Assembly (NCBI GenBank): GCA_963978905.1
Contig: OZ022257.1
Location: forward strand, 44,340,203 to 44,404,202
Length of the DNA stretch: 64,000 nucleotides
Direction of reading: 5' to 3'
Source of the DNA: Trichostrongylus colubriformis
Taxonomy: Eukaryota; Nematoda; Chromadorea; Rhabditida; Trichostrongylidae
Numbering within the stretch: the first letter of the stretch is position 1; every line of letters begins with the position of its first letter. Below, one piece after another: positions 1-12,411 of this stretch. A model generated the notes under the pieces. That model worked only from the letters and a program-made list of their open reading frames with translations, was not told the DNA's origin and searched no databases. The position numbers and the translations under genes were made by a program.

Positions 1-316
1 CACCATCCTGGCACTCGAACCCGAAACATTTGTCGAAACAACAGAGGCCTTTTGATCACGGCGACAGATCCTAAAATGAGTAGAAACTGGAATGGCCTTT
101 ACCGGAACCTAGCACTCTTCTTTGCTCTTTGTCAGTCTTGACATACCACGCGGTCAAGGTCAGGGAGGTTAAGGTGGTACCCCTCAGCTTATCAAAATTT
201 ATCTAAGTGATGGATCATATTGCACCCGTTCGCCGAACGCTAAGGCGACACAGCCGATTCGATACTGAGAGCTGGTTTGGGGTTCTATTGAAAATGTTCT
301 CAGGATTGTTGAGATA
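1..316. other. Anonymous DNA
   Basis: No frame, repeat end or splice-bounded exon recognised. Confidence 0.4.
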
Positions 317-735
317 TTAAAGATATCGTCCACGGAGAGAGAGGGATATCTCTGTTACCCATTTTTTGCCTAATATGGGCCGCATGCAAGGTTTCACGCG
401 AAAAATGTGAAGTCGGCTAAGATACAGCTCCCTAAGTTTACGGGCGGTTGGGCGAAGCCTCCAAGTGAAGCCCCGTCCCGTCGTCCGTCATGGTTGGAAG
501 CGGGGAGTGGGACTGCTCACGTAACTTCAGTTCCTACAGTGCCTCCAACTGCGACGGACGACGGGGCGGGCACTTGATCCGAGACCCGCCCACCTGGCCA
601 GATTTTGTGGTGATGTATCTTAGTCGAATTCATATTTTTCGCGTGAAACTTTGCATGCGGCCTACCTTAGGCAAATACAACGGAAGTATATGGGTAACAG
701 AAAACTCATTGCTCCGTGAACGATTCCTCAAAAGT
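317..735. mobile_element. Palindromic MITE P, copy 0
   Basis: Left arm starts near TTAAAGATATCGTCCACGG (317); the right arm ends CCGTGAACGATTCCTCAA (735). The arms continue inward through TGCCTAATATGGGCCGCATG and its inverse, and the centre carries GTCCCGTCGTCCGTC and its inverse. No protein expected. Confidence 0.65.
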
Positions 736-1744
736 AAATGAACTCAAGCTTTTGTGGCTTTTCGGTGTTTGAAAAGCGAAGATGCCGAAAGGTTAGCTCC
801 TGTGTACATAAACGTCGCGAATATAGGAAAGACTCCAATAGAAGTGTCCACTGGGTTCATCTATGCCGAGATTGAAAGAAAGCCGAACAAGGAGCACGCA
901 CGTAATTTGGGAATTCAAGGGTGAGGAAATATGATTGTTATAAATGGAGGATGGCCTTGTAAGGAAACGGTGTGTTATTTGCACTGGAAAACGCAGTTTA
1001 GGTTCCCTCACATTACTTTTCGGTGGCTGTTCGGCACAACACACTGAAGACGTAGTCGTGTAAGCACTAGCAGAGAAAAGTTGCGTTGCGAGCAATGCGA
1101 GTTAACGGTGCCGCTAGTTGGGTCCGAAGCGACGACGGTTTTTGAACCCTCATCCTAGGCGTTATCGCCTCAAAAACAATTTAATGTGACGCCTCTAGCT
1201 TGCATCCATCGCGTCGCGTGCCACGCAGCCACGCGAACTTCCGAGCACATAGTCCATCACAGAGCATATCTGCGTGGATGATTTTCAAATGTTATTAAGC
1301 GATGTGGCTCGTAGGGCATTGAACTCCTTTTTTGAAAATTCTTCTGTTGTTCACTTCGACTTCATCATTTGTCTTGCGTTTTTATGGTGTGTTCAATCAA
1401 AAAACAACCCAAGTTGTGCATAGCCTTAATTATACACGGAAACATCGTGCTTTTCACACATGCGAATCGCATTTTGTTTGTTGATAGCGGAGAACTAATC
1501 AACTGATCAACATTCGGCCGATCAATTTTGCCCATTGCTGCCCTTCCTTATGATATTGTGACAAATGGTGGTGAGCTGTGCCAATAAACAGTAGGATCAC
1601 AAAACAGTCGAAAAATGGAAAGCAATTGTTCAGATCGGCAGGAGAGGGCAATATTTTCATGCAATTATCACCAAAAGTGAAATACCATGACAAACAAAAT
1701 TCGAATTACCATGGCAAGCAAAACTATGAAAATGAGCGCGTGAG
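736..1744. other. Anonymous DNA
   Basis: Small open frames on the minus strand (793-1095, 1499-1693) have no domain or splice support. Nothing else seen. Confidence 0.4.
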
Positions 1745-1909
1745 ATGCTTCTAAAGGAATCGTCCATGAAAAAATTAGTTTGTCTGGTACCAATATATTT
1801 ATCTTGCATTTGTCTAATGAGGGCCAGATGCAACGTTTCACGCGAAAAAGTGTGTAATCTACTAACAAGGGAAGGACCCCAGATCGAAGTGGCCATTCGG
1901 AATGAGATA

Positions 1910-2370
1910 CAGTAGCGCTCAAAAGTCTCCGGCCAAAATTTTAGTATGTGGTGCCTGAACCTATTGTCAACATTTCCTACTACTTGAGCGCCGCTTGCCA
2001 CTTTTCATGATTTTTTACAAGAATTTACTACAAGAACACCCAAAAAAAGTAAGAGGCTTGTTCGAGAAAACCGGCTTTCTATACAAAAACAAAAAGAGCA
2101 AGCCTCAGAGAACATTAATATTCTGTTGAAAGACCACGACTTTTGATGACAGCGGCACTGCGGGACGGCATAGCAATGGCATGCCAAAATTAAAAAATTT
2201 CATATAACCACGTAACCTATGCCGTTGCGCGCCAAAATGGTATATTAAGTATGCAGTGTCTCCGAGTACAACATACTAAAATTTCTCTTGAATCGGTGCA
2301 GTTACAAAAAAGTTACAAGTGAAAAAACCCAGTGAGAGACCATTTCGCCGAACACTTTTGAGCGTTACTG
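1910..2370. mobile_element. Tc1-type MITE copy A
   Basis: CAGTAGCGCTCAAAAGTC (1910) and its inverse CTTTTGAGCGTTACTG (ending 2370), flanked by TA. 461 bp, non-coding. The outer bases match the ends of the Tc1-like element at 49738-51285 over CAGTAGCG.TCAAAAGT. Confidence 0.75.
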
Positions 2371-3116
2371 TATATATGGTCCGACGTATTTTCGGACGCT
2401 GATCTCGAATCTGTATTCGAAATTTGCAAAACGATTCTCTGAACGGAGTTATGGAGGCTTTTTTTTTTGAAAAAACAATACTATTATGGTAGGTATGGAA
2501 GCCCATAGCACGCGAGCCAGACCTTCTCGCGCGAAACCAGGGAGATTTTCGTGTTCAGGGAGTCAGATTACCTCAGAAGACAAGTTTTTAGCCAATTCGA
2601 GAATTTGACCAAATTTCGGAAAAATTCACGGGCTATTATTGGCTGGCAGCCCATTGAACAAAGGAGAAGTCGTTGACCCTTGCCTAGGAAATGCTCCTAA
2701 TTGACGCTTGTTTCGTACATTTAGTGCGATGGACAAGTGTAAAAGGTATGTGTAGGCTATCCTGTTGAGATTGCAAGAATTTTTGTAGAAGAAAATTCAA
2801 AATCTACCACTTTATAACTTGGCCACCCCCAATTTTCCGAAGTTGGACCAAAAACTGGATTTGGCTGAAACTTTGCACAGAGGGGTAATTCGACCCCCTG
2901 TGCACGAGTATCATAATCTTTTCACGCAAAAACGCCTAATTTGTGTGGTACGGGATTCTCTTCGACTTGGTATCCTTCCCTGAGTAATGTTAGCAGTTAT
3001 AAATAAAGTGGCAGAGTAAATGATGGGTGTGATAGGTACCAGTCCAAGGAAACGTCCAGAAGTGGAAGAAAAGCACTTACTGACAATGAAACACAAAATG
3101 CATAAAAACTCGCACT

Positions 3117-3189
3117 GGCGGGGAGCAAACCCTCGACCCCTCTCATGCAGATCCGGAGCACTATCCCTAAGCCGCTGAGGCCGTTGACT
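3117..3189 (-). repeat. tRNA-like (SINE-head-like) segment in J2
   Basis: Minus strand: GGCCTCAGCGGCTTAGGGAT (A-box-like), then GGGTCGAGGGTTTGCTCCCC (B-box-like), spaced as in a tRNA. The anticodon arm is degenerate. It is homologous to 53404-53472. Confidence 0.3.
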
Positions 3190-3689
3190 GCTCAGCAACG
3201 GCCATGCTGATGAACCGTTCATTCAAAAAAAAAACCTCCATAACTCCGCTCAGAGAATCGTTTTGCAAATTTCGAATACAGATTCGAGATCAGCGTCCGA
3301 AACTACGTCGGACCATATGTATCCCATTCCAAATGGCCACTTCGACCTGGGGTCCTTCCCTTGTAAGATACGGCTTCCCAAATTCTCGGCCGGATGGGCG
3401 GAACCTCTGGGTAAAAGCTATGTTTCGTCGTCCGCCGCGGTTAGGAACGCAGATTGGGACGTACAATAAGTCTCCGACCGCAGCTAACGACAAGGAAGGC
3501 ACTTGCCCGGAAGCTCGCCCACCCGGCCGAGACTTGTGGTGCTGTATCCAAGCCAGATTCCCATTTTTTTGCGAGAAACTTCACCTGGGGCCACATTAGG
3601 CAAATACATCGTAAATATATGGATAAAGGGAACCACAAGGCTTTGCAGGGTCGAAAATGGTGAGATGCCTGCACTAATTGCATCAGCTA

Positions 3690-4570
3690 TTAGGTTGCAA
3701 GGAAAGTACTAACCGCTTTTTTGCGTTCACAGGATAAATTCAAATATCAGAGCGCGTCAACATGAATCAGCTTACATATTGTCTCCTTGGATAGAAAAAA
3801 AGTTGGTCTTTCTGAATAATGTTTTATTCGGAATGCCTCAAGGTTTTCGAACTATTAGGGAAATTTTAAAGTATGCGAGAATGGCACTTTTAAGATGACT
3901 TCACTTCACGAGTTCTTGTTTAGCCGAGCCCCAGCGAATGTGACCACAGATGTAAATACTGCAAGAGGATGGGGTGAAGCATTTGATGGAGCGCTTTGCC
4001 CATGGTTTCAGAAGTGCGGAAATGAGAGCGAGCTGCTTGGATTTTCAACTGATCAAATCGCTTTAACTAAAACGGCAGGAGGCGATGAGCGTCCATATTT
4101 GCAGGGATATCTACAAGTATTGGCCCTCAACAAGCAAACTTAGTTGGCCACCTCAAGTAGCCTCGATCCGGAAAAATCCAAAAAAGGGTGCCGCGGAACC
4201 CCTTACGGCAGTTACGCACAAGCGCATTTTCCACAAATCCTATTCCAGTAATTTAAGTAGTTACTGGCCGAAGCCCTCACTCGTGCATCATATCCACCAT
4301 ATTTAGCGTTGACTAAGCCTCACTTTTCCACATATCTGGACAGCTGCTTCAGTAGCAGTATGTTCAGAAAGAGTGGCGATTTGGAAACGACTTTTTCATT
4401 TCGCGCGATATAAATCATCGGCTCTTCATCATATTGAGAAAAGTAGGTATGCGTAATGTTGCCAAGAGTGTAGCGAATCGAATGGTGTCACTCTGTTGCA
4501 CTCTGAGACGAGTTATGATCTCCTGAAGTAAAAATTTCAAAAACCGGCCAAAACCTTTCTTACAACCTAA
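3690..4570 (+). pseudogene. Mariner relic M1
   Basis: Terminal repeats TTAGGTTGCAAGGAAAGTAC (3690) and TTAGGTTGTAAGAAAGGTTT (minus strand, 4570), flanked by TA. 881 bp. Coding traces on the plus strand: an N-terminal HTH-like part at 3895-4140 (WFQKCGNESELLGFSTDQIA), then directly C-terminal sequence at 4285-4420 (SYPPYLALTKPHFSTYLDSC). The centre with the first two catalytic acids is missing and stops are present. Same subfamily as M4. Confidence 0.75.
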
Positions 4571-4846
4571 TAATTCAACGTATCGATGCTCACTACTTCT
4601 TTCAACTTAACGTGAACTACACTGAGAAATGTCTGTACATGCTCTGCAGTACATGCTTGATTTGGAACGATATATATATTTCTCCGATTTCCAAGTTGCA
4701 ATCAGCAAAGAACTGTGGTAAAGCTGAGCAGAAGCTGGCCGCCAGTAGCCGCAAAGGAGCTCTAAGTAAACATGCTGTGCTACTGAGCTTTGAAGATGGT
4801 ACACTAACTTTTCAGTTGATAACATTTTGTGAGCACTCAGGCTACT

Positions 4847-5314
4847 TAAAGGCACATTCCACGATCATTGGGACATCACATCTCCTGCCGTGGATGGATA
4901 GTTCGACCCAAGCCACGTAGGTTGTACCTTCACCAAGGCGTGAATGTCAGTTCCTGGAGCGTGCACAACAGCTCGGCCCTGCCCGCCCCAGCCGGAGGTG
5001 TGTTATAAGTATTCCGGTGCTCAGTGTGGGGTCAGGTCACAAAGTAGTGGATTTAATTCACGAGACGATTGCTTTACTGCCAGTTTCATGATCTTGGCTA
5101 CGTAGCTGCTCTACCTATGTCAAAGATAGGGGTCGAAGATAAAAGCAGACCCCCGGCTAGGGTGGGCGGGGCCGAGCTGTTGCGTTAGATTCTTTCGCTC
5201 TGCACGCTGTAGAAGCTGACGCCCACGTCTCGGTAATACAGCCTACGTGGCTTGGGTCGAACTATCCATCCACGGCAGGAGATGTGGTATCTACATAATC
5301 CTGAAATGTGCCTT
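4847..5314. mobile_element. Palindromic MITE R, copy 1 (AAAGGCAC ends)
   Basis: Inverted ends TTAAAGGCACATTCCACGAT and AAGGCACATTTCAGGAT (minus strand, 5314). Arms of about 75 bp include CCGTGGATGGATAGTTCGAC. The interior is shared with copy 2 at 22979-23466. Superfamily not assigned. Confidence 0.65.
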
Positions 5315-5598
5315 CAATATAATGTCCTTCTGTGTGGACCCTCCCGCGCGAGGCGCGATGAGGTATGGGTATGTGAGCCGTATATTTCTGGATCCTTAAG
5401 TTTAATTTTCAGAATTTTTTGAAATAGATTTTTCGCCTTCCATATCATGTTGAAAGTTAAGCACCACGAGACTGCAAACAGCATAATACTGATATGGAAA
5501 TTTATTTTCATCCAAATAGGGTTCGTGCAAAAATTCAATTTTTGATTTTGAAGATCTGTGCGTTTTATTAATTTTCAGAATTTGACCCATGCTTGTGA

Positions 5599-5971
5599 TC
5601 AGTGTGAGCGTCTATGAGGTGCTTTCAGTGGTATGTTTTCGGCTTCATCGCTTCGTACACGCCCATGGACTCCTCTTTTCCTTTTTCTTCTTTCTCCTGA
5701 TTCCTTTCCTTTTTCGTTACTTCCTTCCTCTTTCTGAGCGGTCTTCGTTTTGCGACCTTCGACTTTTATCACTGGTGAAGGATGCGATGCAGAACGTCCC
5801 GCCGCCTTTCCACTCCGACGCGGTGCTTCACTGCTCTTTGTCAACTGCTGTGAACTCGATTCTAATTTCGATTGAACAGACTGTCCGGATGTGTTCGTGT
5901 TCATTGCGACCTCAACTTCATCAGAACGCTTTTCAGCAAGCGTTGACTTTTTGCTATGTCGTGGCTCCTTA
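5599..5971 (-). CDS. Basic, low-complexity last exon of an unidentified gene
   Basis: The minus-strand frame runs from about 5971 to a TGA at 5599. It encodes PRHSKKSTLAEKRSDEVEVA, then Ser/Gln-rich and Lys/Arg-rich segments (RKTKTAQKEEGSNEKGKESG, ERRKRKRGVHGR) and ends LKAPHRRSH. Clusters such as RRKRKR resemble nuclear localisation signals. About 30 bp past the stop, AATTAATAAAACG (minus strand) supplies an AATAAA poly(A) signal, which supports a real gene end. The acceptor is taken as the AG near 5972. Upstream exons are not clear; an open stretch at 6331-6550 with a CTCGTCTGCAG acceptor could be one. Confidence 0.4.
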
Positions 5972-6689
5972 AAGGCACAATTCACGGTAATTCTCGTGGG
6001 TAATCGCATTCATTTGGAATTCAAGGAACGCTCAAGTAAACAATGAGCCAAAGGAAACCTACAAAGACTGAGAAATGGTATAGCTCCCAGCTTTTGATTT
6101 CGCCAAGTTTACAGTACACAATCAGGCGTTTGCGCGTTGTTTTCGTACTGTCATTCGCCAATATCGTTACCTGTTCTGCCACGCGATTGCCAGTGCTACC
6201 CCGGTAGTTTAAAGGCAGTATTAGGGAAAATTCGGACGAAAGGTAAAAGAAGTAGTGAATATGAAAGTCGAGATGCCTATTAATAGGACAGTGAAGAAAA
6301 AACGGTTGGAATTGACCAAAAACCCAAGAATTAGGACCCTACCCCACCGTTGATTCTCGAAGTGGACGACCATTTCGTCAACAGGCGGGTGGCCCGAACG
6401 ACTCTGCCATTGGCATGTGACCAGGTAATCAATGCGCAAAAACAGCGTGGAAATAATAGAAGAAACTTGAAAGGCATCTCATCGTTGACTGCAGACGAGA
6501 GAACACAATAAGTGAGAGTTAAAGGAAAAGAAAAGAGGAATAGAAAAGAAAAATTCGCGAACTCCACGGGTAAGCAGCAAAAAGCAGAAACACTAAAACA
6601 GATAATCAGCTGATTAGAAAAGGGTCTGCGACGCTCTGTCTACGGAAGCGCGCCCGATCGCCCCAGTCGGCCGCATCGCCTTGGCCCCT
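5972..6689. other. Probable intronic DNA upstream of the exon at 5599-5971
   Basis: One weak minus-strand exon candidate begins after CTCGTCTGCAG near 6494. Otherwise anonymous. Confidence 0.3.
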
Positions 6690-6900
6690 CCCACCCCAGC
6701 CAATCATGGGGAGCTCGTCGCCAGAAGGTGGGCTGCCCTGAGCAAAGGCGGCTTGCCCTGATGAGGCCGCCTCCGCCACAGCTCAAGGGGACGCCTTCCG
6801 TGGGGGATTTCGCCATGCAAAGGCCTCTCAGACCCGTAGTTTTTCACAAAATGACTCCATTTTGGATTTTCTGTCACCCACATTATCCCAAACACTGTCT
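6690..6900 (-). repeat. Single unit related to the 85-bp repeat at 30 kb
   Basis: On the minus strand, CTACGGGTCTGAGAGGCC, GGCGAAATCCCC and GAGCTGTGGCGGAGGCGG parallel the 29962-30230 units. The preceding TGGGATAATGTGGGTGACAG also matches there and at 18.9 kb. Confidence 0.45.
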
Positions 6901-6954
6901 TTAATTGAAATGGGATGTTAGCAATCTTGAACTGTGGGTATCATAAGATTCACG

Positions 6955-7593
6955 GGAACTATTCGGCTATCACAACCCCAGATACCGCGAGTTGGTCAAA
7001 AAAATTATTTTCGCTGAAACTTTGTCCAGGAGGGTTAGTTGGGGTGCTGATCACGAGTATGACATCCATTTTTGGCGCTAGTGTCGTTTAGTTCCATTAC
7101 AGTGCTGATATGGTAGGGGCGCCACACTGTTCCCGCAAGTTATGCCTAAGCCTTAAGAAGAAGGGAACCTCCGCTTCCCCTTTGAGGCTTAGGCGAAAAC
7201 ATACACTTGTGTGTGCAATGATACTGTACGATAGTATCAAATGAAGGAGACAGCGGAAAGATGACGCTCTCCAGCTATTCAAACACTGCAGCTAAAATGA
7301 ACATGGCTGGCGCAGCCTTGAAAGGCGCTGAAAACGGCGCCCGCGCTGAAAACCGATGTCATATTCGTGATCAGCACCTCAAATAACCCCCTGGGCAAAG
7401 CTTCAGCGAATTTGGTGAAAATGAGTTGTTGCACCAACATGGTGCAATTGCGCCAATTTGGCGCCAGGATCAAAAACGGATGTCATATTCGTGATCAGCA
7501 CCCCAAATAACCCCTCTAGGCAAAGTTTCAGCGGAAATTTTTTCTGACCAACTCGCGGTATCTGGGGTTGTAACAGCCGAATAGTTCCGATTC
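6955..7593. mobile_element. Palindromic element K
   Basis: GGAACTATTCGGCTATCACA (6956) and its inverse (ending 7593) open arms of about 140 bp that include CCGCGAGTTGGTC and GTGCTGATCACGA. Part of the right arm is repeated directly at 7350-7410. No gene seen inside. Confidence 0.55.
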
Positions 7594-10500
7594 ACAGCTT
7601 CTGTACGCGTTTGTACTTATCTTTGCGCAAGGGTCATGTCTGCCCAAGTGTGCCTTCACATTAGGTGGTGACACTTTATTCAGTGATGTATGTACATAGA
7701 GGTACTCTTCGCAATCATTCGAGCGGTGCTGTGAAGGAGTACAAATAATTTTCTCTGCTGGTTAGTGTCTTGCATCGAATCATCCAATCATTCAAGACCT
7801 CGGTTTGCATGCGCCGCAAAAACCAGTGAGGGGGCTTATTATATTCAAACATTCCTTGTGAGCAAGGCTCACGAATGGAATGCAAAGGTAGCCCTGGATA
7901 TCTGAACGTAAGAAGAGCTCACAAGTTTTAGAGATGATGATGATGGTGTTGGTACAAATGAAGTACGAATAAAGATAGGAGACGCTTGGAGAGTACGACG
8001 ATGTGACTCATTGACTTTCTTAACACGGTGTTCGTCGAAAAAGGATCTTGGATGAGTGGAGAATGAGCGCAATGGTTATCGTGAGGAAGCCTTCACGCGT
8101 ATCGTCATGGTAAGGACAAGATCATTGTATGTTTCGTATAGGTCTCGTTTGATGTAATATCAATTTGATGAGCAGAGGTTATGAGGTATTTTTTTTTCTA
8201 GTCTATAAACCATCCACTTTGTGTGTCTTTCCGTCTGTCGGTTTGTCGATCTGTTTTTGGTGCATTTGCCCGTAGTATGCACGATGAAGAAGAAAATCGG
8301 CCATCCAGGGCAGGATAGACTACCAGCTCCTCCTACTAACATAAACGTTTACGTAGTACGCAGTTTGCGAGATGCTGACGTCACAGATGTCAGTACAGGG
8401 GAAATATGCGGAAATGTGATACTTTTTTTGGGGAGCGGAAGGAAACAATGCGGTTAGGCTAGACCTGTTAAAATTGTGGGAAACCAGACACATAGATGTG
8501 ATCACAAATTTTTTAAGAAATCGAAGTCGGCTTATCTTATTGTACGCAGAGGGCCGAAAGGGTAATGGGCCACAGCATTAAGGGGCCAGGTGCATTAAGG
8601 GGCTATCTGGTGTGTGCAGATATGACGAAGAATCGCTTCGCGGCGTTTCACTCGCGGCGTCACCAGTAGGACTTGCGAATCGATTGCTCTTGAAAACCCG
8701 GTAGAGCGTGGCTGCGTCACCTCTGCGCTTCCATCCATGCCACACTGCCTCGCTTGAAGGCTGCCATACCCTGCCACTTGCACTCATACCCGCCGCGGGC
8801 GGCTACGCGACTCTCCATCATATCTGCACAACCCCCCCCTCCTCCCTCATTGTGATAGCACCGAGTGTGGAGTATTGTCATTAATGGATGAATGAACGCA
8901 TAAATGCGTATTCGATATGACGTTTTCGGAATTTCCATCCATATTCCCAGTAACGTAAGACGCGCAAGGTACATCGCGTAGCTGAAACTGGGATTATATG
9001 AAATCACTCACGGCGTTCGGATCAGAATAGTCCATTTGAGTCTTTTCGACAATAAAATCGCTGTTTTTGGGAGGCTTCTGAAAAGAAATTATAAATGACG
9101 TTATGTCAACAAACTTCTGCAACCATCAAGCGATGTATTGCGCCAAAACCACTGACCAGGAGTGGTTTGTCGGTTTCGCTTTCAGATTGCTTTTTACTTT
9201 CGGAATCTACCCTTTCAGAAGTTTTTCGTGCGCCTTGAACATTTTCCACACTGAGCGTACGTGTCTTCTAAATAGGCTACTGTGAAGTTTATCTGAGAAA
9301 GAGCAGAACGGACACATCTGAACGTCCACATTATCGAATCGACGCATCAAAAGTAACTTCCGAGTACTTTCTCTAGCTGTTGCGAGGACACTGAGTTATG
9401 AGCAAACGCTTTGGTCTCAAACGTTACAGAGCATAAGAGCCAATCCATCACAAAGACTTCTTTCAAAACTCCTTTGGTCACGAGACCGAGACCAAGGTTT
9501 TACTCATCAAATACTAACGAAATCAGCATTTCTGTCACCAATTTCGCATTTTTCGCATTTCCGCATGGCGACAATCAGCCGCTCACAAAAAGTTGAACTT
9601 CAAAAATCACTCTATGTGGCTTTTCCGCTTTTTTTTCGAAGCTCGGTGAGATTGTGTTTATGAGAGGAGCTACAAATTTTTTGATCATGTCTCTATTCAG
9701 AAAAGTATGTTCACCATCCTTCAATGCTGTCATCTTCGGAGCAATCGCTCACGAGAATTCGAGTTTTTTTTCCTAGTACAATTATATTGTGTTTTTATAC
9801 TACGGGCCATTTGCAAAGTTTCAAGAGGAGAACCAAAATCCAACGGGGGTACATCACCTTGAAAGTTTTCATACGGTGGTGAGCGGAGCCTCGGCGGTGG
9901 ACAAGTGATCGGTGATGCAGTGCGAGAGCAAATCAAACTGGACGTGATACCGTAGGATGCGCTTATTTTCACAAATAAGGCCCCGGTCATAGTAACCGCC
10001 GCCAGAGCGTGGCTGCGTTCACAGGCAGCGAGAGAGAGTGGCACGGAGGAGGTGCAGAGATGACGCAGGCAAAGAGGCAAGGTGGCATAAGCGGAGACGC
10101 AGAGATACGCAGCCATGCCCTGCCGCCGGCACCGCAAAGATGACCGCGGCTCAACTGTTGTGAGGTTTTTTGGTGGGAATTCAGAAAAGTTGCAGTTCTT
10201 TCGATTTCTGTATCTGAACAAATGGGATGTTTTCGTTATTTTTGGGTTTGTGTTCAGTAACCATGGAATTTTAATGGGAGTAGAATCATGAAATTTCCGT
10301 GCAAGATTCCAATGGCAAATGCTGTTTATCAAGAATAGAGATCAGGCTTTGAGCCTTAAAGCAATAGTCGCACGCAATGTCAGGTCAGTCACAGGTGACC
10401 TGCCTCAATAAATAGGCTACTTGTGAATCTCTCTCTCGCCATGGTATTAAGCTCGGAGAGATCGCTTTCTGACTAATTCTATACCTAAAGTCAATATGGC

Positions 10501-11363
10501 TCACAATCTTCTCTGTAAATCTTAGTCATAATCGCACATCATTTAAAATTTGATACTTTCAAAAAAGCGAAGGCATGGATCCATTTTGTGAAGTACTGTA
10601 TGGGCTATTTCAACAAAAAATCACTGAAAAATACTCGCCCTAGTTTTCACCTTTTCTTGATATCTTTCGCTTGCAACGTTTGGAAGTTGTGTCGAAACTA
10701 GATATAACATCAATGCGAAACATATTCCGATTCCTATGAGACTAGCCGCGATCACCAACAACAACGATAGCCTCAAAAATAAGTATGATTACTTCTCAGG
10801 CGCATATCGCGCTTTCCTGGGCTTTTACACTTATGTCAGGATTCTGCGTCGCATGGTGCGACTTTTGCAAGCAAGGCGGCTGAACGCGTTGGGAATTACG
10901 TGTAACTGCGTAAGAAGAGCGTTAGCCATGTCCTACGCCTATTTTATTTAGATCAGTCTATCCAAGACTAGGAGACGAAGTAAGACACAAAAGTTTTAAG
11001 ATAGGTGCTCGAAACGATACGAGGAGAGAGAGCGTGTGCACAATGTAAAGGATTAACAGAGTCTAGAGCCGCAATGTTTTCTTGGTTCCCTTGCAATTGT
11101 GAACTGCGAACGAGACAACAAAACTCTGTAACAAACGCGCCTGACATAAGCTGGGGTGCAGATCGATCCTTGATGTCTCATTCACAACTCACAACTTCAG
11201 GAATCGGAATAGCGTACCCTTAACCTGATGAACTGTCTATGGTAACCTCATGCATGACGCGTCCCACAACGAAGCCGCAGTGGCCCTTTCGTTGGTCCGC
11301 TTACACTGAAAATACGTACAAAGGGACCTCCGATGTCCACCAATTGACCGCGCGGCGCGTTAT
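7594..11363. other. Anonymous DNA with one isolated Helitron-like 5' end
   Basis: GC-rich stretches at 8590-8830 and 9990-10140 share GGCTGCGT and CATGCCCTGCC-type words and may be old MITE pieces. The 200-codon minus-strand frame at 9730-10332 lacks an ATG start and any recognisable domain. Nothing else supported. Confidence 0.4.
8196..8260 (+). mobile_element. Helitron-like 5' terminus, isolated
   Basis: TTTCTAGTCTATAAACC followed by TGTGTGTCTTTCCGTCTG and further TGTC repeats, the leader style of the Helitron ends elsewhere here. No 3' end recognised. Confidence 0.25.
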
Positions 11364-11797
11364 TTAAAGAAATCGTCCACGGAAAATGAGTTTTTGTGTT
11401 AACCATACTTTTATGTTGTATTCGCCTAATGTGGGCCTCATGCAAAATTTCACGCAAAAAAATGCGAATCTGGCTGGGATACAGCACCACAAAGTGCGGT
11501 CCCAGTGGGCGGGGCCTAAGAGAAAAGCCTCGTCCCGTCGTCCGCCGTGGTCGGAGACGCATTGTAGGAGCAGAAAGTTTCGTAAACAGTCCCACTCTCC
11601 GTTCCCAACGGCGGCGGACGACGGGACGAGGCTTTTACATGGAGGCCCCGCCCACTGGGACCGCACTTTGTGGTGCTGTATCTCAGCCAGATTCGCATTT
11701 TTTCGCGTGAAATTTTGCATGAAGCCCACATTAAGCAAATACAACATAAACGTATGGGTAACACAAAAACGCATTTTTCGTGGACGATTCCTTTAAT
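11364..11797. mobile_element. Palindromic MITE P, copy 2, near-perfect 430-bp inverted repeat
   Basis: Outer arms TTTAAAGAAATCGTCCACGG and its inverse (ending 11797). Arms of about 190 bp match closely to the GC-rich centre (CGTCCCGTCGTCCGCCG...CGGCGGACGACGGGACG) around a short spacer. Overlapping open frames on both strands come from the symmetry and are not genes. Confidence 0.8.
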
Positions 11798-12411
11798 CAC
11801 GGGTTACAGAGTGTATACTAAAGAAGCTTTACAATGACAAGTAAAAAGTTGATATGGGCTCTTTTCATACATTACCACGATTGCAAGCACGTGAACTGGT
11901 GATAGGGAGCCTCTAGGCGGACCGGAAAAGCAAAGCATATGATATAATTCAAAAAATCATCACAAGGCAGCAATCTCGTAGATCCCATACCGGAAATGCG
12001 CACTTATAAAGTTAGATTTGAAGTAGGTTACGTCCATTTGAAGTGAGGCATTTCGAAAACTTTTAAAAAATTTCCAGGTTTGGATTTGCATGTAGAGAAT
12101 TATGGAGACACTAGGGAAACCAAGGGGCCAGTAGATTTTGCCAAGGGTGTTATTACGAAAACAGTTCACAATACGTTGGAAGAGTGAGTTTTAGTAAAAT
12201 CACAGGCGTTTGAATAATGTCCAGATTCACTATGAAGAAGATAGCGCGCTCCATTGTGTCCTCCACGTCGCTACTACAATAGCGGCAATCACTGAGGAGC
12301 TCATTACAAGGCTTGTGTTCAGTTTTTCACTTTCCTATCCTTCTTTTTTAATGCTGTTCCTGCCCCATAACTTGCATGATTTTTAACACTTTTCTTTTCC
12401 ATTAAAGGCAT

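Larger units (their letters stand above)
1866..3363. mobile_element. CAAGGG-ended DNA transposon J2, TSD TAA, split by a Tc1-type MITE
   Basis: Inverted ends CAAGGGAAGGACCCCAGATC (1866) and, on the minus strand, CAAGGGAAGGACCCCAGGTC (3363), with TAA on both sides. The interior shares GGCCACCCCCAATTTT and the tRNA-like segment with J1. Without the MITE (1910-2370) it is about 1.04 kb. No transposase recognised. Confidence 0.65.
1745..3640. mobile_element. Palindromic MITE P, copy 1, split by J2
   Basis: The left arm (1748-1865, starting AAAGGAATCGTCCATG) is interrupted after CTACTAA. The rest resumes at 3364 (TAAGATACGGCTTCCC) and runs through GTCGTCCGCCGCGG and TTGCGAGAAACTTCACC to about 3640, where the end is eroded. 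The TAA at each side is the target duplication of J2. Confidence 0.6.

Noticed and set aside
3117..3189. Functional tRNA gene
   Set aside because: A- and B-box-like words are present, but the anticodon stem and acceptor stem do not form.
9730..10332. 200-codon minus-strand frame
   Set aside because: Starts at a non-ATG codon, has no recognisable domain and overlaps MITE-like GC-rich words; probably chance.
11386..11800. Overlapping 94-136-codon frames on both strands
   Set aside because: Produced by the symmetry of the palindromic MITE.
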